A stretch of DNA of 64,000 bases from Candidatus Lutibacillus vidarii (GTDB lineage Bacteria; Actinomycetota; Actinomycetes; Actinomycetales; Dermatophilaceae). Every line of letters begins with the position of its first letter. The first letter of the stretch is position 1. Shown here piece after piece: positions 39,621 through 47,427 of this stretch. The notes under the pieces were generated by a model that saw only the letters and a list, made by a program, of their open reading frames with translations, had not been told where the DNA came from and ran no database searches. The translations under genes and the position numbers were made by a program. The stretch lies in NCBI GenBank assembly GCA_016717165.1, contig JADKGA010000002.1, positions 186,001-250,000 on the forward strand, read 5' to 3'.

Positions 39621-39626
39621 ACCCTA
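39621..39626 (-). promoter_or_regulatory. -10 element (TAGGGT) of the Nudix gene, leaderless
   Basis: TAGGGT on the minus strand ends exactly 6 nt before the ATG. No ribosome-binding site is present. Confidence 0.55.
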
Positions 39627-39698
39627 GGTCGAACGAGCCTCGGACGCTGCACGGGTGTGAGCCCCAAGGACGCATGGACGATTGTCAATGTGAGGAAG

Positions 39699-39704
39699 TA
39701 CGGT
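39699..39704 (+). promoter_or_regulatory. -10 element (TACGGT) of the arsR gene, leaderless
   Basis: TACGGT ends 7 nt before the ATG at 39712, which favours that start over a GTG at 39703. A possible operator is the A/T-rich ATTGTCAATGTGAGG just upstream (39681-39695). Confidence 0.55.
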
Positions 39705-39711
39705 GGGGCCC

Positions 39712-40086
39712 ATGTCGACGACCCGCATCCAGGTGACTCCGGTGGAGGCCGACCTCTGCTGCGCCGGGGCGGACTGCGAGCTGCTCCCGGCGACCGAGGC
39801 CGACGTGCTCGCCGACGTCTTCAAGGCCCTCGCCGACCCCACCCGGGTCCGTCTGCTCCGCTATCTCGCCGAGTCGGAGGCCGGGACGGCGTGCGCCTGC
39901 CATCTTCCCGACGCCCTCGGCATCACCCAGCCCACGCTGTCCTTCCACATGCGCAAGCTCCACGACGCCGGCCTGGTGGCACGCGACAAGCGCGGCCGCT
40001 GGGTGCACTGGACCGTCCGGCCCGAGTCGCTCGCGGCCGTCCGTGCCTTCCTCGACCTGCCCGCGACCTCCGGCACCTGCTGCTGA
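39712..40086 (+). CDS. ArsR/SmtB-family metalloregulator
   Basis: A 124-residue winged-helix repressor (VFKALADPTRVRLLRYLA, then TQPTLSFHMRKLHDAGLV as recognition helix). It has several Cys: 16, 17 and 22 near the start, Cys 61 and 63 in the CAC motif before helix 4, and Cys 123-124 at the end. The CAC pair matches the arsenite-binding region of ArsR proteins. With the aquaporin 38 nt downstream this looks like an arsenite-responsive pair, as in operons that use an aquaglyceroporin in place of ArsB. No arsC or arsB is in the window. Confidence 0.85.
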   Translation: MSTTRIQVTPVEADLCCAGADCELLPATEADVLADVFKALADPTRVRLLRYLAESEAGTACACHLPDALGITQPTLSFHMRKLHDAGLVARDKRGRWVHWTVRPESLAAVRAFLDLPATSGTCC

Positions 40087-40124
40087 CCGCGGACACGACG
40101 AACACGCCGCGGCATACCGACGCC

Positions 40125-40841
40125 ATGTCCGAACCGACCCACCCGGTGCTGCGCCGGGCCACCGCCGAGGGGATCGGCACGGCGACGCTGGTCGCAACCG
40201 TCGTGGGCTCGGGGATCATGGCCACCCGGCTCAGCGCAGACATCGGGCTCCAGCTGCTCATCAACGCGCTCGCGACTGTCGCTGCCCTGGCCGTCCTCAT
40301 CTGGTCCCTCGGCCCGGTCTCTGGGGCCCACTTCAACCCTGCGGTCACCTTGGTCGCGGCCTCCCGGCGGGAGCTGGCCTGGGCCGAGGCGGGTCTGTAT
40401 GTCGCCGCCCAGGTGCTCGGGGCGGTGGCGGGCACGGTGGTGGCGCACCTGATGTACGGCCTGCCGGCGATCACCGCGTCGACGCATGTGCGCACCGGTG
40501 CCGGCCAGTGGCTCGGCGAGGTCGTCGCCACCGCCGGCCTGCTCTCCCTCATCGGCGCCCTGACCCGCACCGGGAACGGTCGCCTCGGTCCGGCTCTGGT
40601 GCCCGCGTGGATCGGCGCCGCGTACTTCTTCACGTCGTCCACCTCGTTCGCCAATCCCGCGGTGACCATCGGGCGCTCGGTGACCGACAGCTTCTCCGGC
40701 ATCGCTCCCGGCAGTGTGCTGGGGTTCGTCGCCGCCCAGCTCGTCGGCGCCGCCCTCGGCGCAGCCCTGACGGAGCTCTTCCACCCCCGCACCGGCATCC
40801 CCGAGCCGCTCGACCTGCCGGCCCCGGTCCACGAGCGCTGA
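40125..40841 (+). CDS. MIP-family channel (aquaporin/aquaglyceroporin)
   Basis: A 238-residue channel with six membrane helices and both pore motifs: NPA at 71-73 (AHFNPAVT) and at 177-179 (FANPAVTIGRS), with the selectivity-filter Arg 183. It follows the ArsR gene, so arsenite or a related small neutral solute is a likely cargo, as for AqpS in Sinorhizobium (established precedent, here inferred). There is no strong ribosome-binding site; a GGCATACCG motif lies a few bases before the ATG. It may be coupled to arsR. Confidence 0.88.
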   Translation: MSEPTHPVLRRATAEGIGTATLVATVVGSGIMATRLSADIGLQLLINALATVAALAVLIWSLGPVSGAHFNPAVTLVAASRRELAWAEAGLYVAAQVLGAVAGTVVAHLMYGLPAITASTHVRTGAGQWLGEVVATAGLLSLIGALTRTGNGRLGPALVPAWIGAAYFFTSSTSFANPAVTIGRSVTDSFSGIAPGSVLGFVAAQLVGAALGAALTELFHPRTGIPEPLDLPAPVHER

Positions 40842-40891
40842 ACGCCGCGTCGGCGTACCGTGGAAGGGTCGGTCAGGCAAGGAGCACGGAC

Positions 40892-41368
40892 ATGACCCGA
40901 ACAGCAGATGCAGCACGAACCTTCCTCGGCTACAGGCGGATTGCCGTCACGGGGGTCTCGCATGCCCCTCGCGGCCACGGCAGCAATGCCGTCTACGGGT
41001 GGCTCAAGGAGAACGGCTATCTCGCCTTTGCGGTGAACCCAACGGTCGCGCAGGTCGAGGGCGACCCGGCGTATGCCGACCTCCGCTCGATCCCCGGGGG
41101 TGTCGATGCGGTCGTCATCGGGACCCGCCCGGAGCATGCCGAAGCGACGATGCGCGAGGTCGTCGACCTGGGCATCCCGATGGTGTGGATGCACCGTGCG
41201 TTCGGAGCGGGCAGCGTGTCGGCCGCTGCAACGGCATACGGGCGGGAGCACGGGGTCACCGTCATCGACGGAGGCTGCCCGCTGATGTTCGCCGAGAACG
41301 CCGACAGAGGCCACAAGTTCATGTGCCGGCTGCTGCGGCTGACCGGCGCCGTGCCCCGCACCGTCTGA
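40892..41368 (+). CDS. CoA-binding-domain protein (COG1832-like)
   Basis: A 158-residue Rossmann protein. The glycine pattern VTGVSHAPRGHGSNAVYGWL is near the start, then FAVNPTVAQVEGDPAYADL, VDAVVIGTRPEHAEAT and the C-terminal CPLMFAENADRGHK. The domain is like the N-terminal part of succinyl-CoA synthetase alpha and binds CoA or NAD-like ligands; no enzyme activity is assigned. AAGGAGCACGGAC precedes the ATG, and TACCGT at 40856-40861 is a likely -10. It is probably transcribed apart from the aquaporin. Confidence 0.85.
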   Translation: MTRTADAARTFLGYRRIAVTGVSHAPRGHGSNAVYGWLKENGYLAFAVNPTVAQVEGDPAYADLRSIPGGVDAVVIGTRPEHAEATMREVVDLGIPMVWMHRAFGAGSVSAAATAYGREHGVTVIDGGCPLMFAENADRGHKFMCRLLRLTGAVPRTV

Positions 41369-41461
41369 ACCGGTTGGTCGGCTCGCCCGCCGCTGCAGTC
41401 CGTCTGCGTGCGGTGGACCCGATATCCCGGCGCGCCATACGAGATAGCGTGCCGACGGGCC

Positions 41462-41983
41462 TCAGTGGTTGTCGGGGAAGCGCCAGCGCGCGGTCGTCAT
41501 CCCGGCGGCCTTGGCCCGCTCGATGGCCTCGATGACGACCCGCTCCGCGACCACTCGACCGAACCAGCGTGACGAGTCGACCGACTTGCCCGGTTCGAGG
41601 TCCTTGTAGGTGTTGAAGAAGTGGCCGATCGCCGCGGTCTCGAACTTGTTGACCTGGTCGAGCTCGGTGATATGCGCCTGGCGCGGGTCGCCCGCCGGGA
41701 TGCAGAGGATCTTGTCGTCGCCGCCGGCCTCGTCGGTCATCTGGAAGACGCCGATCGGGCGGGCCCGGATGACGCACCCCGGGAAGGTCGGCTCGTCGAG
41801 CAGCACGCAGGCGTCGAGCGGGTCGCCGTCCTCGCCGAGCGTGTCCTCGATGTAGCCGTAGTCGGACGGATAGCTCATCGAGGTGAAGAGCATGCGGTCC
41901 AGCCGGATCCGCCCGCTGGCGTGGTCCACCTCGTACTTGTTGCGGTGCCCCCGGGGAATCTCGATCGTGACGTCGAACTCCAC
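41462..41983 (-). CDS. ppa: Inorganic pyrophosphatase (soluble, family I)
   Basis: A 173-residue enzyme that hydrolyses pyrophosphate in the cytosol. EFDVTIEIPRGHRNKYEVDH starts the family I fold, and DGDPLDACVLL (residues about 56-66) holds the metal-binding Asp residues, followed by DEAGGDDKIL. The GTG at 41983 is preferred because GGAGGG lies 6 nt upstream; an ATG at 41998 is part of that ribosome-binding site. With hppA at 8812 the cell has both soluble and membrane pyrophosphatases. Divergent from dacB with overlapping promoters. Confidence 0.93.
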   Translation of the reverse strand: MEFDVTIEIPRGHRNKYEVDHASGRIRLDRMLFTSMSYPSDYGYIEDTLGEDGDPLDACVLLDEPTFPGCVIRARPIGVFQMTDEAGGDDKILCIPAGDPRQAHITELDQVNKFETAAIGHFFNTYKDLEPGKSVDSSRWFGRVVAERVVIEAIERAKAAGMTTARWRFPDNH

Positions 41984-42013
41984 GCTGCAGCCCTCCATCG
42001 CTGTCGTCGCGAT

Positions 42014-42023
42014 GACCTAGGCT
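42014..42023. promoter_or_regulatory. Overlapping divergent -10 elements for ppa and dacB
   Basis: GACCTAGGCT contains TAGGCT (42018-42023) for dacB and, on the other strand, TAGGTC (42014-42019) for ppa. Leaders of about 24 nt (ppa) and 41 nt (dacB) would carry their ribosome-binding sites. Confidence 0.45.
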
Positions 42024-42071
42024 CGCTGCCAGGTCTCGTGGACCGAGCCTATTGCGTCGGGAGGGGGAGTG

Positions 42072-43487
42072 GTGCGCCGGGTTCTCGTCGCGGTCCTCAC
42101 GCTGCTCGGGGTGGTGCTCGGGTATGCCGCCCTCGATATCGCCGACATCGCCCCCGGCCTGCTGACGACCAAGCCGGTAGCGGCGCCCCGCCCGGCCCCG
42201 ACCCCTGGTGGCGCGACGACCCTGGGCTGGCAGCTGGCCGACCCGACCGCGCCACTCGATGCGGTCGCGACCGCGGCGCCGCAGCCGGCGCCGAAGAAGC
42301 TCGCCGCCCTCCTCGCCCCGCTGGCGGGCTCGGGCGCCCTCGGGTCGACCTCCGTCGTCGTCCGTGATGCGCTGACCGGCACTGTGCTCCTGGACCGCGA
42401 CGGCGCGACGCCGCGGATCCCCGCCTCCACCGTCAAGCTGCTCACCGCCGCGGCCATCGAGTCGACGACGACACCGACAACGACCTTCCTCACCACCGTG
42501 GTCGACGGGCCCGGGCCAGGACATATCACCCTCGTCGCGGGCGGGGACACCCTGCTCGCCCCTGGCTCCGGAGACCCGGACGCCGTCGCCGGGCGCGCCG
42601 GGCTGAAGGACCTCGCCGCCCAGGTCGCGGCGGCGCTCAAGGCGGCGGGACGCACCTCGGTCGTCCTCGGGCTCGACCTCAGCTTCGGCCGGGGCCCCGC
42701 GACGGCACCGACCTGGCCATCGGCATACCGCCCGCAGGGGACCACCAGCGCGGTGGCCATGCTCGGGCTGGCGACCCAGCGCGCGACCCTGGCCCATCCC
42801 GGGCCGGCCGACCCACCTGCACAGGCGCTCGCTGCCTTCGCCACCGCGCTGCGGGCGGCCGGCGTAACGGTCAAGGTGGCCGGCTCCGCCGCCCCGCCCG
42901 CACCTGGCCAGGAGGTGCTCGGGTCGGTCGCGTCGGCGCCGGTTCGAGAGCAGCTCGGGCTCGCCCTGCTGGAGTCCGACAACGGGCTCACCGAGTCGCT
43001 GGCCCGGGCGGCGGCGGCGCGTGCCGGCGCAAAGACCGACTTCGCCGGAGCGGCCGCCTGGGTCAGGGCGACGGTGGGCAGGCTGGGGGTGGATGTCACG
43101 GCGGTTCGGCTCGTGGACACCTCCGGGCTCTCCCGGGAGAACCAGGTGCCGGCCCGGGTGATCAGCGACGTCATTCAGCTCGGGGCCGACGGCTCGCAGC
43201 CCGGCGTCGCGCAGGCGCTGACCGACCTCCCTGTCGCTGGTCTGTCCGGCACGCTCGCGGAGCGCTTCTCCGCGTCTGCCGCGGCGGCCGCGATCGGCGC
43301 GGTCCGGGCGAAGACCGGGACCCTGACCGGGGTGCAGGGGCTGGCCGGGACGGTCCTCACCGCCGACGGCCGGGTGCTCACCCTCGTCGTGCTCGCGGAG
43401 GGGAGCGCGCCGGGGCAAGGTACGGTGGCGGCACGTGCGGTTCTCGACCGGATCGCCGCCACGCTCGCGGCGTGCGGGTGCCGCTGA
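42072..43487 (+). CDS. dacB: D-alanyl-D-alanine carboxypeptidase/endopeptidase (PBP4 type)
   Basis: A 471-residue penicillin-binding protein. An N-terminal signal-anchor and Pro-rich linker come first, then the serine-transfer motifs: SxxK as Ser 119-TVK 122, SxN as SDN from residue 302, and KTG from 414. The insert typical for class C PBPs lies between the first two. It cuts or trims peptidoglycan cross-links outside the membrane. GTG at 42072 has AGGGGG 4 nt upstream. The next gene begins 10 nt later, so the pair is cotranscribed; such pairing of dacB with a zincin and tilS-hpt is common in actinobacteria. Confidence 0.9.
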   Translation: MRRVLVAVLTLLGVVLGYAALDIADIAPGLLTTKPVAAPRPAPTPGGATTLGWQLADPTAPLDAVATAAPQPAPKKLAALLAPLAGSGALGSTSVVVRDALTGTVLLDRDGATPRIPASTVKLLTAAAIESTTTPTTTFLTTVVDGPGPGHITLVAGGDTLLAPGSGDPDAVAGRAGLKDLAAQVAAALKAAGRTSVVLGLDLSFGRGPATAPTWPSAYRPQGTTSAVAMLGLATQRATLAHPGPADPPAQALAAFATALRAAGVTVKVAGSAAPPAPGQEVLGSVASAPVREQLGLALLESDNGLTESLARAAAARAGAKTDFAGAAAWVRATVGRLGVDVTAVRLVDTSGLSRENQVPARVISDVIQLGADGSQPGVAQALTDLPVAGLSGTLAERFSASAAAAAIGAVRAKTGTLTGVQGLAGTVLTADGRVLTLVVLAEGSAPGQGTVAARAVLDRIAATLAACGCR

Positions 43488-43497
43488 AAGGGGCGAG

Positions 43498-44580
43498 ATG
43501 ACCAGCGACGTCACCAATGAGGTCGAGCCCGCCTCCACTGTCGGCGCCAGCTCGAGGTATGTCGACTGGGAGTTCGCCAAGGCCACCGGTGCCCGGCTCA
43601 GCCCTCCGGGGCCGAAGGTGAGCCGCCGCGAGGTCGCTGCGGTCGTCGCCGACCTCAAGGCTGCCGCCGCCTATGCGCGGGAGCCGGTCGCCGCCACAGC
43701 GCAGCTCACCTCACCCGACGACCGCCCGGCGCTCGTCGTGGACCGGGCCACCTGGGTCGCGGCCAATGTCGAGACCTTCGCCGCCGTCATGGACCCGGTC
43801 GTCGCCACGATGGACCGGGCCACCGGTCCGGCCGCCTTGCGCGCCGTGGGTGCGAAGGTCTCCGCGGCCGAGGCCGGGGCACTGCTGGCCTTCCTGTCGA
43901 GCAAGGTGCTGGGGCAGTACGACCTCGCGCCCTCTGGCTCCCCGCGGCTCATGCTCGTGGCACCGAATATCGTCGAGGCCGAGCGCGAGCTCGACGTCGA
44001 CCCCACCGACTTCCGCCGGTGGGTCGCCATGCACGAGGAGACCCACCGCGTGCAGTTCACCGCCGTGCCCTGGCTGCGTCAGCACCTCCTCGACCTCATG
44101 GCGGACCTCACCGGGTCGATCGCGCCCTCGCCGGAGGAGCTGACCGAGCGGCTCGCCCAGGCGTCGAAGAACCTCCGTCAGGCGCTGACCTCCGGCGGGA
44201 CCGGCCTGGCCGGGGTCTTTCTCACCGCCGAGGACCGCGCCAAGGTCGCCGCCGCCACCGCCGTCATGTCGCTGCTGGAGGGGCACGCCGATGTCGTCAT
44301 GGACGAGGTCGGTCCGCAGGTCATCCCCTCGGTCAGCGTGATCCGGGACCGGTTCACCGCGCGCCGTCAAGGCCGCGGGACGCTCGACAACCTGCTCCGG
44401 CGGCTGCTCGGGCTCGAGGCGAAGATGGCGCAGTATGTCGAGGGCGCCACGTTCGTCCGCTCGGTCACCTCGGTTGTCGGCGTCGACGGTTTCAACGCGG
44501 TCTGGACCTCCCCGGAGACGCTGCCCACGCCGGACGAGATCGCCGCGCCCGGACTGTGGGTCGGCCGCGTCCACGGCTGA
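43498..44580 (+). CDS. Zincin-like metalloprotease-family protein (DUF2342, F420 biosynthesis-associated type)
   Basis: A 360-residue protein with HEETH at 179-183, the zinc-binding motif of zincins. The surroundings (WVAMHEETHRVQFTAVPWLR, LLEGHADVVMDEVG) match the family. A second Glu/His set lies in EGHADVVMD (about 265). It has no signal peptide, so the substrate would be cytosolic. Family proteins are often listed as coenzyme F420 biosynthesis-associated, though function is unproven. A good ribosome-binding site (AAAGGGGCGAG) is present. It belongs to the dacB-zincin-tilS-hpt string. Confidence 0.87.
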   Translation: MTSDVTNEVEPASTVGASSRYVDWEFAKATGARLSPPGPKVSRREVAAVVADLKAAAAYAREPVAATAQLTSPDDRPALVVDRATWVAANVETFAAVMDPVVATMDRATGPAALRAVGAKVSAAEAGALLAFLSSKVLGQYDLAPSGSPRLMLVAPNIVEAERELDVDPTDFRRWVAMHEETHRVQFTAVPWLRQHLLDLMADLTGSIAPSPEELTERLAQASKNLRQALTSGGTGLAGVFLTAEDRAKVAAATAVMSLLEGHADVVMDEVGPQVIPSVSVIRDRFTARRQGRGTLDNLLRRLLGLEAKMAQYVEGATFVRSVTSVVGVDGFNAVWTSPETLPTPDEIAAPGLWVGRVHG

Positions 44581-44598
44581 GCGGCGGAGCTCGCGACC

Positions 44599-45594
44599 GT
44601 GACCGGGCCACCGCCGGGGATCGCCGCCACCCGGCTGGCGGTCCGGCCGGTGCTTGCCGACCTGGGCGCCGGGTCACGGGTCGTCGTTGCGGTCTCGGGA
44701 GGAGCCGACTCGCTGGCGCTCGCAGCGGCAGTCGCGGATGAGGCCGGTGCGGCCGGTGTGGTGGCCGTCGGCGTGGTCGTCGACCACGGTCTGCAGGCTG
44801 GGTCCGCCGCCGTGGCCGAGGAGGCCGCGGGTAGGTGCATGGCCGTCGGGCTCTCCCGCGTGGAGGTGGTTCCAGTGTCGGTTGCCGCCGCCGGGTCAGG
44901 GCCCGAGGCCGACGCGCGGGCGGCTCGGTATGCGGCGCTCGATGCCGCCGCTGAGCGGGTGGGTGCGACGGTGGTCCTGTTGGGCCACACCCTCGACGAC
45001 CAGGCGGAGCAGGTGCTGCTGGGTCTGCTGCGCGGGTCGGGTTCGCGGTCCCTGTCCGGTATGCCGCCCCGACGCGGGCGCTACGCCCGGCCCTTCCTCG
45101 CGCTACGGCGCGCCGAAACCCGTGCTGCGTGTCGAGAACGCGGTCTCACATGGTGGGAGGACCCGCACAATGCGGACCCGGCATACGCCCGGGTTCGAGT
45201 GCGGGAGCTGCTCGCCCAGGTGAGCGCCACCCTCGGGGAGGATGTCGCCCCAGCGCTGGCACGCACGGCGGCGCTGCTGCGCGTGGACGCCGACCACCTG
45301 GACGCTGCCGCGGCGGCGGCCCGGGCCGACCTCGGCGCGGGCGCGCTTGCCGCCGCCGCGTTGGCGGCGGTTCCGCAGGCCCTGCGCACCCGGGTGTGGC
45401 GGCTGTTGGCGGTGGAGGCGGGCGTTCCGGCCGGGGCTCTGACGGCCGCGCACGTGGCGGCGCTCGATGCGCTGGTGACCTCGTGGCGCGGCCAGGGTCC
45501 GGTCTGGCTCCCCGGCGGGGTCGCGGTGGCCCGCTCGGCGGGGCCGGACGGGTCGGTGGTCTTCCTCCCGCCCGCTGCTGGCGTCAGCCCCTGA
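44599..45594 (+). CDS. tilS: tRNA(Ile)-lysidine synthase
   Basis: A 331-residue PP-loop ATPase that converts C34 of tRNA-Ile(CAU) to lysidine. The PP-loop signature SGGADS is at 33-38, followed by VVDHGLQAGS and LGHTLDDQAEQVLLGLLRGSG, which are classic TilS motifs. The C-terminal domain is short compared with E. coli TilS, as in most actinobacteria. The GTG at 44599 has weak upstream signals (GGCGGAG). It follows the zincin by 18 nt and hpt comes later, with an inserted gene between. Confidence 0.93.
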   Translation: MTGPPPGIAATRLAVRPVLADLGAGSRVVVAVSGGADSLALAAAVADEAGAAGVVAVGVVVDHGLQAGSAAVAEEAAGRCMAVGLSRVEVVPVSVAAAGSGPEADARAARYAALDAAAERVGATVVLLGHTLDDQAEQVLLGLLRGSGSRSLSGMPPRRGRYARPFLALRRAETRAACRERGLTWWEDPHNADPAYARVRVRELLAQVSATLGEDVAPALARTAALLRVDADHLDAAAAAARADLGAGALAAAALAAVPQALRTRVWRLLAVEAGVPAGALTAAHVAALDALVTSWRGQGPVWLPGGVAVARSAGPDGSVVFLPPAAGVSP

Positions 45595-45606
45595 CCGACG
45601 TGGCCT

Positions 45607-45626
45607 CCGGTTCCTGACAGAACCGG
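45607..45626 (+). terminator. Terminator of tilS
   Basis: Arms CCGGTTC and GAACCGG around CTGACA, 12 nt after the stop codon. Confidence 0.65.
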
Positions 45627-45724
45627 GCCCTGTGCGGCTCGCAGGGCCGTTCGTCGAAACCCCTTGAGAAGCGGAGGACACCGGCATACCGTCGTCGGTA
45701 CACGCGAGAGGAGGTGGTCAGATA

Positions 45725-45763
45725 GTGAGTTCCTATCGGACTCGTGAGGTGGCTGCGCGCTAG
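45725..45763 (+). CDS. Possible 12-residue leader peptide or helix-turn-helix remnant
   Basis: A GTG with an excellent AGGAGGT 9 nt upstream opens a frame reading VSSYRTREVAAR before a TAG stop. The stop codon lies inside a GCTGCGC/GCGCAGC hairpin, followed by a second hairpin. One view is a leader peptide that controls the downstream gene by attenuation. The other is a remnant of a regulator, as YRTREVAA resembles the first helix of MerR/excisionase proteins, and the next gene encodes the GyrI-like domain that often follows such a helix-turn-helix. Confidence 0.35.
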   Translation: MSSYRTREVAAR

Positions 45764-45919
45764 CGCAGCGTCCCGAACCTGGGACGCCGATGCGACCGCA
45801 ATCCCAGCAGTCGCCGCGGCCCGTGGGCAGGCACGTCTCGTCCAGCGTGCGCGTCGGACCTCCTTCGCCGGAGCCGGCTCCCCACGGGCCGTTCCCATGT
45901 CCGCACCTTGGAGAACGCG

Positions 45920-46537
45920 ATGCAGACGTACGACGTCAAGCGGGACCGCAGGTTCCTCTATGCGCCGACGGCCGATGACTTCTCGATGGTGGACGTGCCG
46001 GAGATCGGCTTCCTCATGGTCGACGGTCATGGCGACCCGAACGCGGCACCGGCCTACCGTGAGGCGGTCGAGGCGCTCTATGGCAGTTCGTATGCCGTTC
46101 GCGCCCTCGCCAAGGCCGAGCTCGGCAGAGCGCACACCGTGGCCCCCTTGGAAGGGCTGTGGTCCGCCGAGGATCTGGGGGTGTTCCGCACCCGTGACAA
46201 GGGTGCGTGGGACTGGACGATGATGATCGCCCAACCTGACTGGATCACCCCCGCGCTGGTCGACGAGGCAGTGGTCGTCGCGCGGAGGAAACGCCTTCCT
46301 GCCCTGGACCTGTTGCGTTTCGAGCGTCTCACCGAAGGGCGCTGCGTCCAGATCCTCCATTGCGGGTCATATGACGACGAAGGCCCAACGCTCGCCCGGC
46401 TGCATGACGTGTTCCTCCCGGCCCAGGGACTGGTGCCCACGGGGCGTCATCACGAGATCTACCTCTCCGACCCCCGAAAGACGCCCCCGGCGCGACTGAG
46501 AACCGTCCTGCGGCAGCCAGTCCGCCCCGCCTCGTAG
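45920..46537 (+). CDS. GyrI-like small-molecule-binding domain protein
   Basis: A 205-residue cytosolic protein of the GyrI-like/SOUL-SHS2 group. VPEIGFLMVDGHGDPNAAPAYREAVEALY and the WDWTMMIAQPDWI region match the stand-alone form. These domains bind diverse small hydrophobic compounds; some serve as the effector domain of MerR or AraC regulators. No DNA-binding domain is attached. TTGGAGAACGCG precedes the ATG at 45920. It sits between tilS and hpt, where most actinobacteria have no extra gene. Confidence 0.82.
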   Translation: MQTYDVKRDRRFLYAPTADDFSMVDVPEIGFLMVDGHGDPNAAPAYREAVEALYGSSYAVRALAKAELGRAHTVAPLEGLWSAEDLGVFRTRDKGAWDWTMMIAQPDWITPALVDEAVVVARRKRLPALDLLRFERLTEGRCVQILHCGSYDDEGPTLARLHDVFLPAQGLVPTGRHHEIYLSDPRKTPPARLRTVLRQPVRPAS

Positions 46538-46743
46538 CCGTCCCCGGGGGCGATCGGGCAGGCCTTGGCCGGGCCGTGGCCCTGCTCACGCCGCCCACCT
46601 GGCCCGGCCGGCGGTCGGCACGGTTGAATGGGGGACGTCACTCGTCCGCCCCGAAGCCCATCGCCCCCTTCGCCCCCACCTTCCGCACCGTGACCAGCCG
46701 CGTCGACCGACGATCGCCGGGTCGGCATACCGAGGAGTTTGTA

Positions 46744-47295
46744 GTGGACGCTCAAGCCATGGGTGACGACGTCGCCTCCGTGCTCTACACCGAGGACCAG
46801 ATCCACGCCCGACTGGAGGAGCTCGCCGAGCAGATCTGGTCGGACTACCAGGGCAAGGACCTTCTGCTCGTTGGCATCCTCAAGGGGGCGGTCCTCGTGA
46901 TGGCCGACCTCATGCGGGCGCTGCCCGGCTCGGTGCCGATGGACTGGATGGCCGTCTCGTCATACGGGTCGGGGACCAAGTCCTCAGGCGTGGTCCGGAT
47001 CATCAAGGACCTCGACGCCGATATCACCGGGCGGCACGTCCTCATCGTCGAGGACATCATCGACTCCGGGCTCACCCTGTCGTGGATCCGGGCCAACCTC
47101 GAGTCTCGCTCGCCCGCCTCGGTGGAGATCTGCGCGCTGCTGCGCAAGCCCGAGGTTGCCAAGGTCGAGGTGCCGGTGCGGTACATCGGCTTCGACATCC
47201 CCAACGAATTTGTCGTCGGGTACGGCCTCGACTACGCCGAGCGGTACCGGAACCTTCGCGAGATCGTCACGCTCGCCCCGCACGTCTACGCCTGA
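46744..47295 (+). CDS. hpt: Hypoxanthine phosphoribosyltransferase
   Basis: A 183-residue purine-salvage enzyme that joins hypoxanthine or guanine to PRPP. The PRPP-binding signature VLIVEDIIDSG (about 99-109) is exact, and earlier SSYGSGTKSSG and later VVGYGLDYAERYR are present. GAGGAG lies before the GTG at 46744, which fits better than an ATG 15 nt later. tilS-hpt-ftsH is the usual order, so the genes between hpt and ftsH here are insertions. Confidence 0.94.
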   Translation: MDAQAMGDDVASVLYTEDQIHARLEELAEQIWSDYQGKDLLLVGILKGAVLVMADLMRALPGSVPMDWMAVSSYGSGTKSSGVVRIIKDLDADITGRHVLIVEDIIDSGLTLSWIRANLESRSPASVEICALLRKPEVAKVEVPVRYIGFDIPNEFVVGYGLDYAERYRNLREIVTLAPHVYA

Positions 47296-47415
47296 CTTTG
47301 CCTCTGGGCCGGGCTGGGTCCGGCCGGTATGCCGGCGTGCGGCCGCACGGGTCGGCCAGGCGAACGGCCGGCGGATAAGGGGGATAAGCGGGTGCGTGTC
47401 GCTGGTGCGGCGGCA

Positions 47416-47421
47416 TACGGT
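47416..47421 (+). promoter_or_regulatory. -10 element (TACGGT) of the GNAT gene, leaderless
   Basis: TACGGT, inside a GGCATACGG motif, ends 6 nt before the ATG at 47428. No ribosome-binding site is present. Confidence 0.55.
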
Positions 47422-47427
47422 CGGTCC

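Larger units (their letters stand above)
45595..45919. other. Intergenic region between tilS and the GyrI-like gene
   Basis: A 325-nt gap. It contains the tilS terminator (45607-45626), a -10-like TACCGT at 45687-45692, a strong AGGAGGT (45709-45715), the 12-codon frame at 45725-45763, a hairpin GCTGCGC/GCGCAGC (45752-45769, loop GCTA) and a second hairpin GTCCC/GGGAC just after it. Confidence 0.5.
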
